Source of the DNA: Thermobifida fusca NBRC 14071 = JCM 3263
GTDB lineage: Bacteria; Actinomycetota; Actinomycetes; Streptosporangiales; Streptosporangiaceae
Direction of reading: 5' to 3'
Assembly (NCBI RefSeq): GCF_001592045.1
Contig: NZ_BCWB01000038.1
Span: 1 to 64,000 of the forward strand
Length of the DNA stretch: 64,000 nucleotides
Under the pieces are notes generated by a model that worked only from the letters and a program-made list of their open reading frames with translations, ran no database searches and was not told the DNA's origin. The position numbers were made by a program, and so were the translations under genes. Positions 35,072-45,738 of this stretch are shown piece after piece (positions within the stretch are counted from its first letter, which is position 1; each line of letters starts with the position of its first letter).

Positions 35072-38000
35072 AGCAGCCGCAACTGCCGGTCCTTCGGGCG
35101 CTTCCGGAGCGCCGACTCCGCATCCACCGCCATGGTGAGCTTCGCGTCAATGGCCGCGAGGAAAGGAGACGGTGCCGCGTCGAAGGTGCGGCCCCGCCGC
35201 GTGCGCCGCCGCGCCCGGGACAGGTACAGCCGACGCTGCGCCCGCGTGATCCCCACGAAGAACAGGCGGCGCTCCTCAGCCGTGTCCTCGTGCTCCTCAC
35301 CCGGGAAGAAGAACGGCAGCAGCCCGTCCTCGCAGCCCACCAGGAACACCACCGGGTATTCGAGCCCTTTAGCGGCGTGCAAGGTCAGCAGCGACACCCG
35401 GTCGGCCCGCGGATCCAAGGCGTCCACTTCAGCGCCGAGCGCCAACGCGGAGAGGAACTCGGAAAGGTCGGTGCCGCACCGCTCCGCCAGCGGGGCCACC
35501 AGTTCCCCGGCGGCCCGTACGTCGGTGACCCGCCGCTCGTTGTCGGCATAGCGGCGACACAGCGTCTCCACCGCGGACCGCACCCGGTCGACCACCGGAC
35601 CGTCCGGCTGGTGTGGCAGCTCCGCGACGAGGATCCGCATCTCCGGGCGGGACAGCAGCCGGTCGTGCGAACGCTTCTGGAACGGGATGCCCGCCGTGTT
35701 GAACGCGCTGATGATCGCCTCGCTCTGCGCATCGGTGCGGTACAGCACGCAGATGTCGCTGAACGACAGCGAATCGTCCCCGTCCTCGGTGACCCGGCCG
35801 CTGTCCAGCGAGTGCAGCGACGTCCCACCAAGCAGCCGGTCGATCGCGCGGGCCACGAACGACGCCTCGGCGTACTCGTCGGCTGCAACGTGCACGCCGA
35901 TCCGCGGCGCCTCACCGAACTGGCCCACGGCGCGCAGCGTCCGCCCCGGCACCAGCGAGGCGGGGGCGATCGCCTGCAGCGCAGCGTTGACGATCGTGGA
36001 GTTGGACCGGTAGTTGCGGGTCAACTGGACGGTGCGCGCGCTCGGATAGTCCTCGGTGAACCGCAGGAAGAAGCCCACATCAGCGCCGCGGAACCCGTAG
36101 ATGGCCTGGTCGGGGTCGCCGATCACCGTGAGGTTCGCCTCCGGGCCGGCCAAGAGCCGCAGCAGCGCGTACTGGCTTTCGTCCACGTCCTGGTATTCGT
36201 CCACGCTGATGTACGGCCAGCGGCTCCGATAGTGGGCGACGAGCTCCTCGTCCGCGGAGAGCAGCCGCACCGGCAACCGGATCAGGTCGGTGAAGTCCAC
36301 CAGGTTCGCTTCCCGCAGCCGGGCATCAAACCGGGCGATCTCTGCGTCGTCCTCGTGCAGCGCCGTCTCCCGGCGGGCGAGGAGCCGCCGCCCTTCCCCG
36401 GCAGAACCGGCGATCTCGGCGGCGATCTCCTGACGCAGGCTGTCGTCGGCGATGGTGAAGTCGGGGCTCAGCCCGGCCCGCGCGTACTGCTCCCGCAGGA
36501 TCAGCGCGCCCAGGCCGTGCAGCGTGGTGATGGTCATGTCCGCGGCGCGTTCGCCGAGGAGCGCGTGCAGCCGTTCCCGCAGCTCGTCGGCTGCCCGCCG
36601 GGTGAACGTGATCGCCAAACACTGGCTGGCGGGAACACCGCGTTCCGCCACCACGTAGGCGATCCGATGCGTCAGGGTGCGGGTCTTCCCCGTGCCGGGG
36701 CCGGCGACGATGAGCAGTGGCCCCCCGGTGTGTTCTGCGGCGGCCCGCTGGTCCGGGTCCAGGCCGTCCAGCAGGCTGGCGGGCGACGGCTGGGACGAGG
36801 TTTCCTCGGCCGAGAAAAGCGCGGGCTCGGCGTCGGTGTCCGCTGGTGTTACCGGCTCCGGTGCGGGGGTTGGCGCCGACGGGGCGGAGCGGCGCGCCGT
36901 CCGCGGAGCAGCCGGGGCTTGCTCCGGAAGGTCGAGGTCGCCGAAGAGGGTCGGCGTAGTGTTCTTGGAGCGCAGCTCCTCAGGCTGGAACATGCGGATC
37001 ACGCCGTATTCGCCGTCGTAGCCGGCTTCCCGGATGACCTCGCCGCGGCGCAGTCGGGTGATCGCCTCCCCCAGCAGTTCCCCGCCGACCCGAGTCACCT
37101 CGTCCAAGGGGACCGACTGCAGAATGTCCAACTCGGGGCCGAGTTCACCGACCAGGCGGGTCACTTCGCCCATGACGCGTTTGCTCTTCGGGCCCACACC
37201 CACGATCTCGCTGACGATCTCCGGCAGCGGAACCAGGCTGGTGAAGTCCGCCGCCCCTGGCACCCGGTAGCCTTCAGACCGGTCAGCGAGTTCGCTGACC
37301 CGGTGGAAGACGCCGACCGTGAGCGGTTTCCCGCACACCGGGCAGCGACCATGGTGGTCCCGGGTGGCCTGCGGGTCGAAGCGGATCCCGCATTTGCGGT
37401 GCCCGTCCAGGTGGTATTTCCCTTCCTCGGGGAAGAATTCGACCGTGCCGCGGAAGCCTTCCCCGGTCTCCAAAGCCCGCCGCACCGCGTAATAGTCGAG
37501 ATCGGTGTCGAACCGGGTCGCTTCCCGCGCCAGCATCGGCGGGGAATGCGCGTCGGAATTGCTCACCAGGGTGTAGGAGTCGAGGGAAGAGACCATCCAG
37601 TTCATGGCCGGGTCGCTGGACAGCCCGGTCTCCACCGCGAAGATGTGGTCAGCCAGGTCGGCGTAGCAGTCGGCGATGCTGTCGAAACCGGATTTGGAGC
37701 CCAGGGCCGAAAACCACGGGGTCCAGATATGGGCGGGCACGAGATAGGAGCCGGGATCGCTGGAGAGCGTAATGTCCAGCAGGTCGCGGGAGTCCAGGCC
37801 CAGAATGGGGCGGCCGTCCGAGGCGAGGTTGCCTATCTTGGCGAGGTCGGCGGTAATCCGCCCGGCCGCCTCAAACGACGGCGCATAAAGCAGGTGGTGC
37901 ACTTTGCGGGTGCGGCCGTCGCGTTTGTAGATCGTGGAGATCTCCACGGAGAGCATGAAGCGGGGCAGGGTGCGGCAGTTCGGTGGCAGAGTCCGCAGGA

Positions 38001-38220
38001 TGCGCGACTCGATTTCGGGGCGCAACCGGAAAAGACCGGGTTCTGCGGGGACCAGGTCGCGCTCCAACTCGGCCCGCCAGGCAGGGTGAGTGAAATCACC
38101 GGTTCCGACCAAGGCGATCCCCTTGCGGGCAGCCCACCACGCGAGGTGTTCCAGATCGGAATCTTTGCTGCACGCCCGCGAGTACTTGGAGTGGATATGT
38201 AGATCGGCGTGGAACTCCAC
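35068..38220 (-). CDS. EndoQ-like PHP endonuclease fused to UvrD-type helicase
   Basis: A 1050-residue two-part DNA repair protein. Residues 1 to about 430 match the EndoQ/YqxK family, which nicks 5' of uracil, hypoxanthine and abasic sites. The PHP metal ligands are visible: His4-Asp6-His8-His10 in FHADLHIHS, Asp42 and His45 in GTGDFTHP, Glu93 in SVEIST, His108-His109, and Asp223/His225 in SNSDAHSPP. A zinc-finger-like Cys near 277 with CPVC near 293, and a helix-hairpin-helix-like stretch (IVGVGPKSKRVMGEVTRLV), follow. After a Pro/Ala linker (about 430-480) comes an SF1A helicase: Walker A AGPGTGKTRT (about 507), Walker B SVDEYQDVDESQ (about 674), GDPDQAIYGFRG, TLHAAKGLEYPVVFL and FVGITRAQRRLYL. 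All core motifs look intact. ATG start. A deamination/AP-site nicking-plus-unwinding machine is inferred. Confidence 0.88.
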   Translation of the reverse strand: MEFHADLHIHSKYSRACSKDSDLEHLAWWAARKGIALVGTGDFTHPAWRAELERDLVPAEPGLFRLRPEIESRILRTLPPNCRTLPRFMLSVEISTIYKRDGRTRKVHHLLYAPSFEAAGRITADLAKIGNLASDGRPILGLDSRDLLDITLSSDPGSYLVPAHIWTPWFSALGSKSGFDSIADCYADLADHIFAVETGLSSDPAMNWMVSSLDSYTLVSNSDAHSPPMLAREATRFDTDLDYYAVRRALETGEGFRGTVEFFPEEGKYHLDGHRKCGIRFDPQATRDHHGRCPVCGKPLTVGVFHRVSELADRSEGYRVPGAADFTSLVPLPEIVSEIVGVGPKSKRVMGEVTRLVGELGPELDILQSVPLDEVTRVGGELLGEAITRLRRGEVIREAGYDGEYGVIRMFQPEELRSKNTTPTLFGDLDLPEQAPAAPRTARRSAPSAPTPAPEPVTPADTDAEPALFSAEETSSQPSPASLLDGLDPDQRAAAEHTGGPLLIVAGPGTGKTRTLTHRIAYVVAERGVPASQCLAITFTRRAADELRERLHALLGERAADMTITTLHGLGALILREQYARAGLSPDFTIADDSLRQEIAAEIAGSAGEGRRLLARRETALHEDDAEIARFDARLREANLVDFTDLIRLPVRLLSADEELVAHYRSRWPYISVDEYQDVDESQYALLRLLAGPEANLTVIGDPDQAIYGFRGADVGFFLRFTEDYPSARTVQLTRNYRSNSTIVNAALQAIAPASLVPGRTLRAVGQFGEAPRIGVHVAADEYAEASFVARAIDRLLGGTSLHSLDSGRVTEDGDDSLSFSDICVLYRTDAQSEAIISAFNTAGIPFQKRSHDRLLSRPEMRILVAELPHQPDGPVVDRVRSAVETLCRRYADNERRVTDVRAAGELVAPLAERCGTDLSEFLSALALGAEVDALDPRADRVSLLTLHAAKGLEYPVVFLVGCEDGLLPFFFPGEEHEDTAEERRLFFVGITRAQRRLYLSRARRRTRRGRTFDAAPSPFLAAIDAKLTMAVDAESALRKRPKDRQLRLL

Positions 38221-38742
38221 GGCGAGGTCCTCTCAATGCCCAAGGGGGAGTCCTGGTGTGCGCAGACAGCGGGGTCTGCCACTCTCTCCGGTCACCCTGC
38301 AACGATCCCACAACTTCCCACTGGGACAGACCTTAGAGCTTGCTGAGAGCACTCTGTGGAGAGAAGGGGTAATCTGTGCAATGCGAACAAAAAGCGGATC
38401 GGTTTTTGTTCGCATAGGACGTTGCGCGGCGCTTTGTGATCTTCTTCTGTTTAATACGATCTGCTTGCGGCTGGGTGTTTGAGTTCTCTGCCGGCTACGC
38501 GCAGTTGTCTTTTGGTCCTGTGTGTATGGGTGTTTTAGGCTGAGTGCGATCCCCGATAGACCTTTAGCCACTTCCAACTCTGGCTAAACGGGATGCGGGT
38601 TCCTGGTGGAACAGCGTGGCTGCTCACCTATGATGACCTGGGCCCGTCGACAGTTGATACGGCCGTCGTACCAGGGAACCAGCAGGCATCCCGCTCTGGG
38701 TAATCGCTGTATAAAGGAACGGCCAGGAGAAGGGTTCGTCTG
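38221..38742. other. Divergent intergenic region with a perfect inverted repeat
   Basis: About 520 bases between the helicase and the small membrane-protein gene. It contains the inverted repeat at 38381-38415 and AT-rich stretches around 38440-38560. No gene is supported. The ribosome-binding site AGGAGAAGGG for the next gene is at 38725-38734. Confidence 0.5.
38381..38415. repeat. Perfect 13-base inverted repeat
   Basis: ATGCGAACAAAAA and TTTTTGTTCGCAT around a 9-base loop. Position in a divergent promoter region suggests an operator; the T-run at the start of the right arm would also suit an RNA hairpin. It is not a LexA box because the GAAC/GTTC halves are too far apart. Confidence 0.6.
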
Positions 38743-38985
38743 ATGTGGGACGTATTGTCAGCACTGATCCCGCCCGCTGTTGTCGCGACAGTGTTCTGCG
38801 TGGCTATCTACACGCTGCTCCGTAAGGAGATGGCGCCCAGAACGTCCGACGGCAGGCCCATTGACGAGGGCGAATCACCAGAGACGAAGGAAGCGGACAA
38901 CAAAGTCGCTGCTGAGAGCCAAGACACACCGCGCGCTTCCGATGCGGAAGTCCGTGACACAGAGGAAGAGCACAAGGGGCGCTAA
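38743..38985 (+). CDS. Small single-pass membrane protein
   Basis: An 80-residue protein I do not recognise. One N-terminal membrane helix (about residues 5-26, LSALIPPAVVATVFCVAIYTLL) is followed by R-K and a highly charged, probably disordered tail rich in Glu, Asp and Lys (GESPETKEADNKVAAESQDT). The expected topology puts the tail in the cytoplasm. An excellent ribosome-binding site, AGGAGAAGGG, supports the start. It lies upstream of lsr2 in the same direction with a 218-base gap, so it is probably separately transcribed. Function unknown. Confidence 0.72.
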   Translation: MWDVLSALIPPAVVATVFCVAIYTLLRKEMAPRTSDGRPIDEGESPETKEADNKVAAESQDTPRASDAEVRDTEEEHKGR

Positions 38986-39203
38986 GCCCACATCAGTGAA
39001 TGCTGTGTCGGCGGGCATGTTATGAACTTCTTGACTGCATCTGACAGCTCAGCATCAACTCTGTCATAAATTTCTTCCCATCATCTTGATGTGATCGAAG
39101 ATAACTTCATTCTGAGTAGAGTGAATTGTCTTTCCAAAGGCCGCAGGATAGCTTTATATTCAATGGCCTGTTAACACTCTTCTCAGCCAAGAAAGGACCC
39201 AGC

Positions 39204-39539
39204 ATGGCCCAAAAGGTACAGGTGCTACTCGTCGATGACCTCGATGGAGGTGAGGCTGAGGAGACGGTCTCCTTCGGAATCGACGGTGCCACCTATGAGA
39301 TCGACCTCAGTGGTGAAAACGCGGCTAAGCTCCGCGCTGCGCTCGAACCTTTTATTAAGGCCGCCCGCAAGGCACCGACGAAGCGTGGTGCTACCCGCAG
39401 CAAGCAGCGCAGCACGCTGAGTCGGGAGCGCAGCGCCGAGATCCGCGCCTGGGCCCGGGCGGCTGGCAAGCAGGTCAGCGAACGAGGCCGCATCCCTCAG
39501 GCGATCATGGACGAATACCACGCCGCCCAGGGACGCTGA
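39204..39539 (+). CDS. lsr2: Lsr2 nucleoid-associated protein (first copy)
   Basis: DNA-bridging xenogeneic silencer, the actinobacterial counterpart of H-NS, preferring AT-rich DNA. The 111 residues start with the dimerisation domain MAQKVQVLLVDDLDGGEAEE (beta-rich, residues 1-60, with SFGIDGATYEIDLSGENA). A basic linker follows (KAPTKRGATRSKQRSTLSRE). The C-terminal DNA-binding domain is EIRAWARAAGKQVSERGRIPQAIMDEY; its R-G-R contacts the minor groove. ATG at 39204 with GAAAGGA upstream; a longer in-frame start at 39126 (TTG) would lie in the AT-rich leader and is unlikely. It lies just upstream of clpC, as in Streptomyces. Confidence 0.95.
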   Translation: MAQKVQVLLVDDLDGGEAEETVSFGIDGATYEIDLSGENAAKLRAALEPFIKAARKAPTKRGATRSKQRSTLSRERSAEIRAWARAAGKQVSERGRIPQAIMDEYHAAQGR

Positions 39540-39555
39540 CTGTCGCCCTCGCCCC

Positions 39556-39588
39556 GGATTCACGCCGTGCCGCTGAGGGCGTGAATCC
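39556..39588 (+). terminator. Hairpin after lsr2
   Basis: GGATTCACGCC and GGCGTGAATCC, 11-base perfect arms with an 11-base loop, 16 bases after the stop. There is no T-run. It likely isolates lsr2 from clpC. Confidence 0.65.
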
Positions 39589-39633
39589 TCTCCAGCGAGG
39601 ATTGCCCCCTCCGGAACACTGACCAGCAACGCT

Positions 39634-39647
39634 GTTCGCTTAGAGCA
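39634..39647 (+). promoter_or_regulatory. Second, imperfect ClgR-like site
   Basis: GTTCGC-TTAGA-GCA matches the ClgR consensus GTTCGC-N5-GCG in 8 of 9 fixed positions. It lies 74 bases upstream of the better site. Confidence 0.45.
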
Positions 39648-39668
39648 AATATCGTGCGAACACGCATC

Positions 39669-39709
39669 ACGGCCCGCGTTCTCTCACGTAGTTGAGGGTC
39701 GCGGGCCGT
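39669..39709. repeat. Inverted repeat in the clpC promoter region
   Basis: ACGGCCCGCG and CGCGGGCCGT, perfect 10-base arms around a 21-base spacer. Its right end touches the ClgR-like site at 39708. It could be a hairpin of an upstream transcript or part of the control region. Confidence 0.4.
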
Positions 39710-39721
39710 TCGCTTGCGGCG
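39708..39721 (+). promoter_or_regulatory. ClgR operator-like site upstream of clpC
   Basis: GTTCGC-TTGCG-GCG fits the ClgR motif GTTCGC-N5-GCG exactly. In Streptomyces ClgR activates clp and lon genes, including clpC. It lies 260 bases upstream of the clpC start. Confidence 0.6.
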
Positions 39722-39981
39722 TACGCGGAACATATGAGGGGCGAACAGTAGTTGGATGAGGATGAACGCCCTATCGTCGGGGAAAGTCTCTTGGCATAGC
39801 ACCGTGTGAAGAGATCGGTGGTGGGTGTATTCGTGTGGCCGTCCGGGGAGCCGGTCGGCGCGGTGTAGACGGGTGCGACAGTGCCCTGGAGGTTCCCTGA
39901 TCCACCTCGGGGCCGATAGGCGGAAAAGTGAGGGTCGGAACTTCCGTCCCTGCCTGACCGCTCTGTGAGGAGCGACGAGAC

Positions 39982-42474
<2,493 letters not shown>

Positions 42475-42527
42475 CACCGAGCTCTTCCATCGAGCGGTCC
42501 CGCACCGACCCGTAACGCACCCAATAC

Positions 42528-42569
42528 ACGAGAAGGAGGGGTGGTCCACCGGCCACCCCTCCTTCTCGT
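42528..42569. terminator. 17-bp perfect hairpin after clpC
   Basis: Arms ACGAGAAGGAGGGGTGG and CCACCCCTCCTTCTCGT around an 8-base loop, 53 bases after the clpC stop and 122 bases before the convergent mutY stop. It can act in both directions. Confidence 0.85.
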
Positions 42570-42691
42570 ATGCGCCGACCTGTGCACACCCCGACAACCG
42601 CGGCACGCACCACGCACCGGCTTTCCCGGCCGGCCGCACCCGCACCGCCTCCCCTGCCGCCTCGAGACACGACACGGGCACGGCTTCCCGG

Positions 42692-43567
42692 TCAGTTAGG
42701 CAGCGCGTACTCGCCCGTCTCCAACGGGTCCACCAGACCGTCAGCCACCAGACTGTCCAACGCCCGTTCCCGCTGGACCGCGTCATCCCACACCGCGTCC
42801 AACATCGACTTCGGCACCGGACCGGACGCTTCCCGCAGCACCGCCAACAGCCGGCCGCGGACCTGGCGGTCCGTCCCCGCATACCGCTGGCCGCGCCGCG
42901 GCGGCCCGTCATGCGGGGGACACCCCGCGAGCACCCACGCGCACTGGTCCACCACCGGGCACACCCCGCAGCGGGGCGACCGCGCCGTACACACCAGCGC
43001 ACCCAGCTCCATCACCGCGACCCCCCACCGAGCCGCTACCGCGGGCTCCTCCGGAAGCAACGACTCCGCCAGCCGGTACTCGGCTTTCGTGGGGGTTCGC
43101 GGCGGATACTGCCGCCCGTTCACCAGCCGCTCCAAGACACGCCGCACGTTCGTGTCCAACACCGCATGCCGCTGCTGGAACGCGAAACTCGCCACCGCGG
43201 CCGCCGTGTATGCCCCCACCCCGGGCAGCGCCAACAGTTCGTCGTACGAGTCCGGCACTGTGCCGCCGTGCCGCTCCACGATCACCGTCGCACACGCGTG
43301 CAACCGCAGCGCACGACGCGGATAGCCGAGCCGCCCCCACATCCGCACGGCTTCCCCCGCAGAATCGGCCGCCAGGTCCTTCGGGGTAGGCCAGCGTTCC
43401 ATCCACGCCTGCCAGGCGGGCAGCACCCGCGCCACCGGGGTCTGCTGGAGCATCACCTCGCTCACCAGCACACCCCACGGGGTCACCTCCGCGGAGCGCC
43501 ACGGGAGATCCCGTGCGTTGGCGTCATACCAGGCGAGAACGGCTGTACGGTAGGGGTTTGCGGTCAT
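42692..43567 (-). CDS. mutY: A/G-specific adenine DNA glycosylase
   Basis: Removes adenine mispaired with 8-oxoguanine. The 291 residues show the catalytic glutamate region GVLVSEVMLQQTPVARVLP (about 30-48), the helix-hairpin-helix LPGVGAYTAAAVASFA, the catalytic aspartate in VLDTNVRRVLERL, and the iron-sulfur cluster motif C-x6-C-x2-C-x5-C (CTARSPRCGVCPVVDQC). The C-terminal oxoG-sensing NUDIX-like domain of E. coli MutY is missing and replaced by a short winged-helix-like segment (GRLLAVLREASGPVPKSMLD), as in other actinobacterial MutY proteins. It is divergent from the next gene. Confidence 0.94.
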   Translation of the reverse strand: MTANPYRTAVLAWYDANARDLPWRSAEVTPWGVLVSEVMLQQTPVARVLPAWQAWMERWPTPKDLAADSAGEAVRMWGRLGYPRRALRLHACATVIVERHGGTVPDSYDELLALPGVGAYTAAAVASFAFQQRHAVLDTNVRRVLERLVNGRQYPPRTPTKAEYRLAESLLPEEPAVAARWGVAVMELGALVCTARSPRCGVCPVVDQCAWVLAGCPPHDGPPRRGQRYAGTDRQVRGRLLAVLREASGPVPKSMLDAVWDDAVQRERALDSLVADGLVDPLETGEYALPN

Positions 43568-43634
43568 AGACGATCAGAATTCCAACGGCGGGTCGAGTAG
43601 GCGTAAAACTCTGGAAGCCGGGATACTTACGGTT

Positions 43635-44390
43635 ATGGCTTCGGGACCGGTAAGCAAGGCAATCTACTGGCGGCGACGGTTCGTGGTATTGGCAGGGCTG
43701 CTCGCGGTACTCGCGCTGATCGCATACGCCTGCCGTCCCTCCGCCGACGAGGAGGACTCGATCATCCCGGCAAGCACCGACTCCAGCCCTGGCTCGGAGG
43801 ACGCTCCGCACAGCGCCGGGTCGGCAGAACCCAGTATCCCAGCCTCACCCCCCGACGACCCCGACAATGCCGACGATTCCCCTGAAACCGACGATGCGGG
43901 GGAGGGGGACCCCGACACCACCGCGGCAGGCGGCAGCACCGACCCTGACTTCGCCGCGGGCGGCTCGTCCGGGGGAGGAAGCAGCGGTGCCCAGTCCACC
44001 GCCGCCCCCTGCCACCCCGAGAACGTGGTCGTGACTGTGCACTCCGACCGGGACGACTATGCCGCAGGGGTCTACCCCGTCCTCACCCTCACCCTGGTCA
44101 ACACCGGTTCCACCACCTGCCGGGCAGACGTGGGACCCGACACCCTGGAACTGCGCATCACCTCAGGCAACGACCGCATCTGGTCCAGCGCCGACTGCGG
44201 GGACGCGTTCCGCGCAGAAGCCGTGGAACTCCGGCGCGGCGTCCCCCACGACGTGGACCTCACCTGGGACCGCACCCGCTCCTGGCCGGACTGCCGGGAC
44301 GACGTCGTCCACGCCCGCCCCGGCACCTACGTGGCCAAGGCCTACAGCGACTACGAAGTCGCCGGATCCCAAGTGTTCCGCCTGCACTAG
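43635..44390 (+). CDS. Membrane-anchored exported protein, 251 aa
   Basis: Not a named family to me. A single N-terminal membrane helix (about 15-35, RFVVLAGLLAVLALIAYAC) is followed by a long acidic Ser/Pro/Asp-rich linker (about 40-120: DDPDNADDSPETDDAGEGD). A C-terminal beta-sandwich-like domain comes next (about 130-250): VVVTVHSDRDDYAAGVYPVLTLTLVNTG, two spaced cysteines, and TYVAKAYSDYEVAGSQVFRL. The fold resembles intracellular-protease-inhibitor or DUF4232-like extracellular domains. The domain is probably held outside the cell on the linker. The neighbour order mutY then this gene is common in Streptomyces-type genomes. ATG start without a strong ribosome-binding site. Confidence 0.72.
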   Translation: MASGPVSKAIYWRRRFVVLAGLLAVLALIAYACRPSADEEDSIIPASTDSSPGSEDAPHSAGSAEPSIPASPPDDPDNADDSPETDDAGEGDPDTTAAGGSTDPDFAAGGSSGGGSSGAQSTAAPCHPENVVVTVHSDRDDYAAGVYPVLTLTLVNTGSTTCRADVGPDTLELRITSGNDRIWSSADCGDAFRAEAVELRRGVPHDVDLTWDRTRSWPDCRDDVVHARPGTYVAKAYSDYEVAGSQVFRLH

Positions 44391-44405
44391 CCCCTGAAAC
44401 CGGGG

Positions 44406-45437
44406 TCAGTGCGGGCGGCGCCGCAAGGCGATCTGCGCGTTCGCCCCCGTGTCCGGGCTGACCACCACTTCCTGCGCGGCAGCGATCCCGTCCACCACAA
44501 ACTCGGCGTCCACGGGAACCGTCCGCTTGACCAAACCCAAAGCGATCGGTCCCAGCTCGAAGTGGCGGGCCGACGACCCCACGAACCCCACGGAACGGCC
44601 GTCCAACTCGATGTCGGCCCCCCGCGCGGGCAGCCGCTCAGCCGTGCCGTCCAAGTGCAGCATCACCAGACGGCGCGGCGGACGCCCCAAGTTGTGGACT
44701 CGCGCCACCGTCTCCTGCCCCGGATAGCACCCTTTGTCGAGGTGCACCGCGGAACCAATCCACCCCATCTCGTGGGCGATCGCCCGGTGGTCCGTGTCAA
44801 TCCCGAACCGGGGCCGGTGCGCGGCAATCCGGCGCGCTTCATAAGCCCACAGCCCGGCAGGCCGCGCCCCCGCCGCAGTCAACGCCTCAGTGACCTCCAC
44901 CAGCGCCGCTGCCGGCAGGAAAAGGTCGGTCTCGTCGGCAGCGGGACGGAGCACGGTCTCCGGCGGCAACGAGTCACGCACCGCGTCCAGCACCGCAGCC
45001 CGATCCGGGCCCGCCACGGTCACCACGGCGCGCTCCGCGCTCAGATCGTCCACCTCGACCCGCAGCATGAACCGCATGGACTGGAGGAACGCAACAAGCT
45101 CCTCCGCGGTCCCCGGTTCCACGTGAGCCCACAGCGCGGTGCCGTCGTCCACCACCGACAAGTGGTGCTTGATCCGCCCGTTGGCGTCCATCACCAAGGT
45201 TTCAGTGGCGGTCCCCGGGGCCAGCTCCCGCAAATGCTGGCTGGTGAGGTCGTGCAACCATCCCAACCGGTCCGGGCCGGACACGCGGACCACGCCCCGG
45301 TTGCTCCGGTCCACCCAGCCCGCGCCACGGTCCAAGGCCCGCTGTTCCTGGAACATTTCCCCGTAGTGGGCGGCGATCTCAGTATCAGGCGCCTCGGCGG
45401 CCACCGCGCCGGGACGCGTGAGCAACGGCGAAGTCAT
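44406..45437 (-). CDS. ygfZ: Folate-binding protein YgfZ / aminomethyltransferase-like
   Basis: Tetrahydrofolate-binding factor for maturation of certain iron-sulfur enzymes; fold of GcvT. From the ATG at 45437 it has 343 residues. The hallmark is K-G-C-Y-x-G-Q-E: HLDKGCYPGQETVARVHNLG at about residues 226-245. Other features: VRVSGPDRLGWLHDLTSQHLREL (about 51-73) and GLVKRTVPVDAEF near the C-terminus. I did not use the longer frame starting at 45596 because its extra 53 residues are unconserved, Arg/Cys-rich sequence. It is convergent with the preceding gene, and a small hairpin (CCCC/GGGG) sits between the stops. Confidence 0.92.
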   Translation of the reverse strand: MTSPLLTRPGAVAAEAPDTEIAAHYGEMFQEQRALDRGAGWVDRSNRGVVRVSGPDRLGWLHDLTSQHLRELAPGTATETLVMDANGRIKHHLSVVDDGTALWAHVEPGTAEELVAFLQSMRFMLRVEVDDLSAERAVVTVAGPDRAAVLDAVRDSLPPETVLRPAADETDLFLPAAALVEVTEALTAAGARPAGLWAYEARRIAAHRPRFGIDTDHRAIAHEMGWIGSAVHLDKGCYPGQETVARVHNLGRPPRRLVMLHLDGTAERLPARGADIELDGRSVGFVGSSARHFELGPIALGLVKRTVPVDAEFVVDGIAAAQEVVVSPDTGANAQIALRRRPH

Positions 45438-45658
45438 ACCTGTGAGCCTATGTCCCCGCCACAGCTCGGTGGGGCGGACACCTCCCCGTTCCCGGAATAC
45501 CCGCGAAAAAAGGTTTGCCCCGCACCCGTCCCTGCACGTACCGTCGAGGGCACGCGAGAAAGGAGGTGGTCCACAAAGTGAGCTCTTTGCGGACACGCGA
45601 GGTGTTCGCCCGCTAGGGCGACCCCACGGATCGCGCTAGCGAATCCACGGTGGACACC

Positions 45659-45724
45659 CGGACCCTCGGGTGGCCAGCCTTGTCCGACTGGCCCCAGCCT
45701 GCGCTGGAGAAACCCGAGGGTCCG
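45659..45724 (-). ncRNA. Three-way-junction RNA structure or complex terminator
   Basis: Outer arms CGGACCCTCGGGT and ACCCGAGGGTCCG (13 perfect base pairs) enclose two further hairpins: GGCCAG/CTGGCC (45672-45693) and CCAGC/GCTGG (45694-45707). It lies directly downstream of the nitrobindin gene and upstream of ygfZ, both on the minus strand. It may be a terminator or a structured RNA; either strand could form it. Confidence 0.4.
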
Positions 45725-45738
45725 CCCCAGGCCACTTC

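Noticed and set aside
34684-38202. Very long open frame (1172 codons) antisense to the helicase gene
   Set aside because: It mirrors the minus-strand gene in GC-rich DNA; no domains, and the minus strand has all the motifs of a real protein.
38381-38415. Reading the inverted repeat as a LexA box
   Set aside because: The GAAC and GTTC halves are far more than 4 bases apart.
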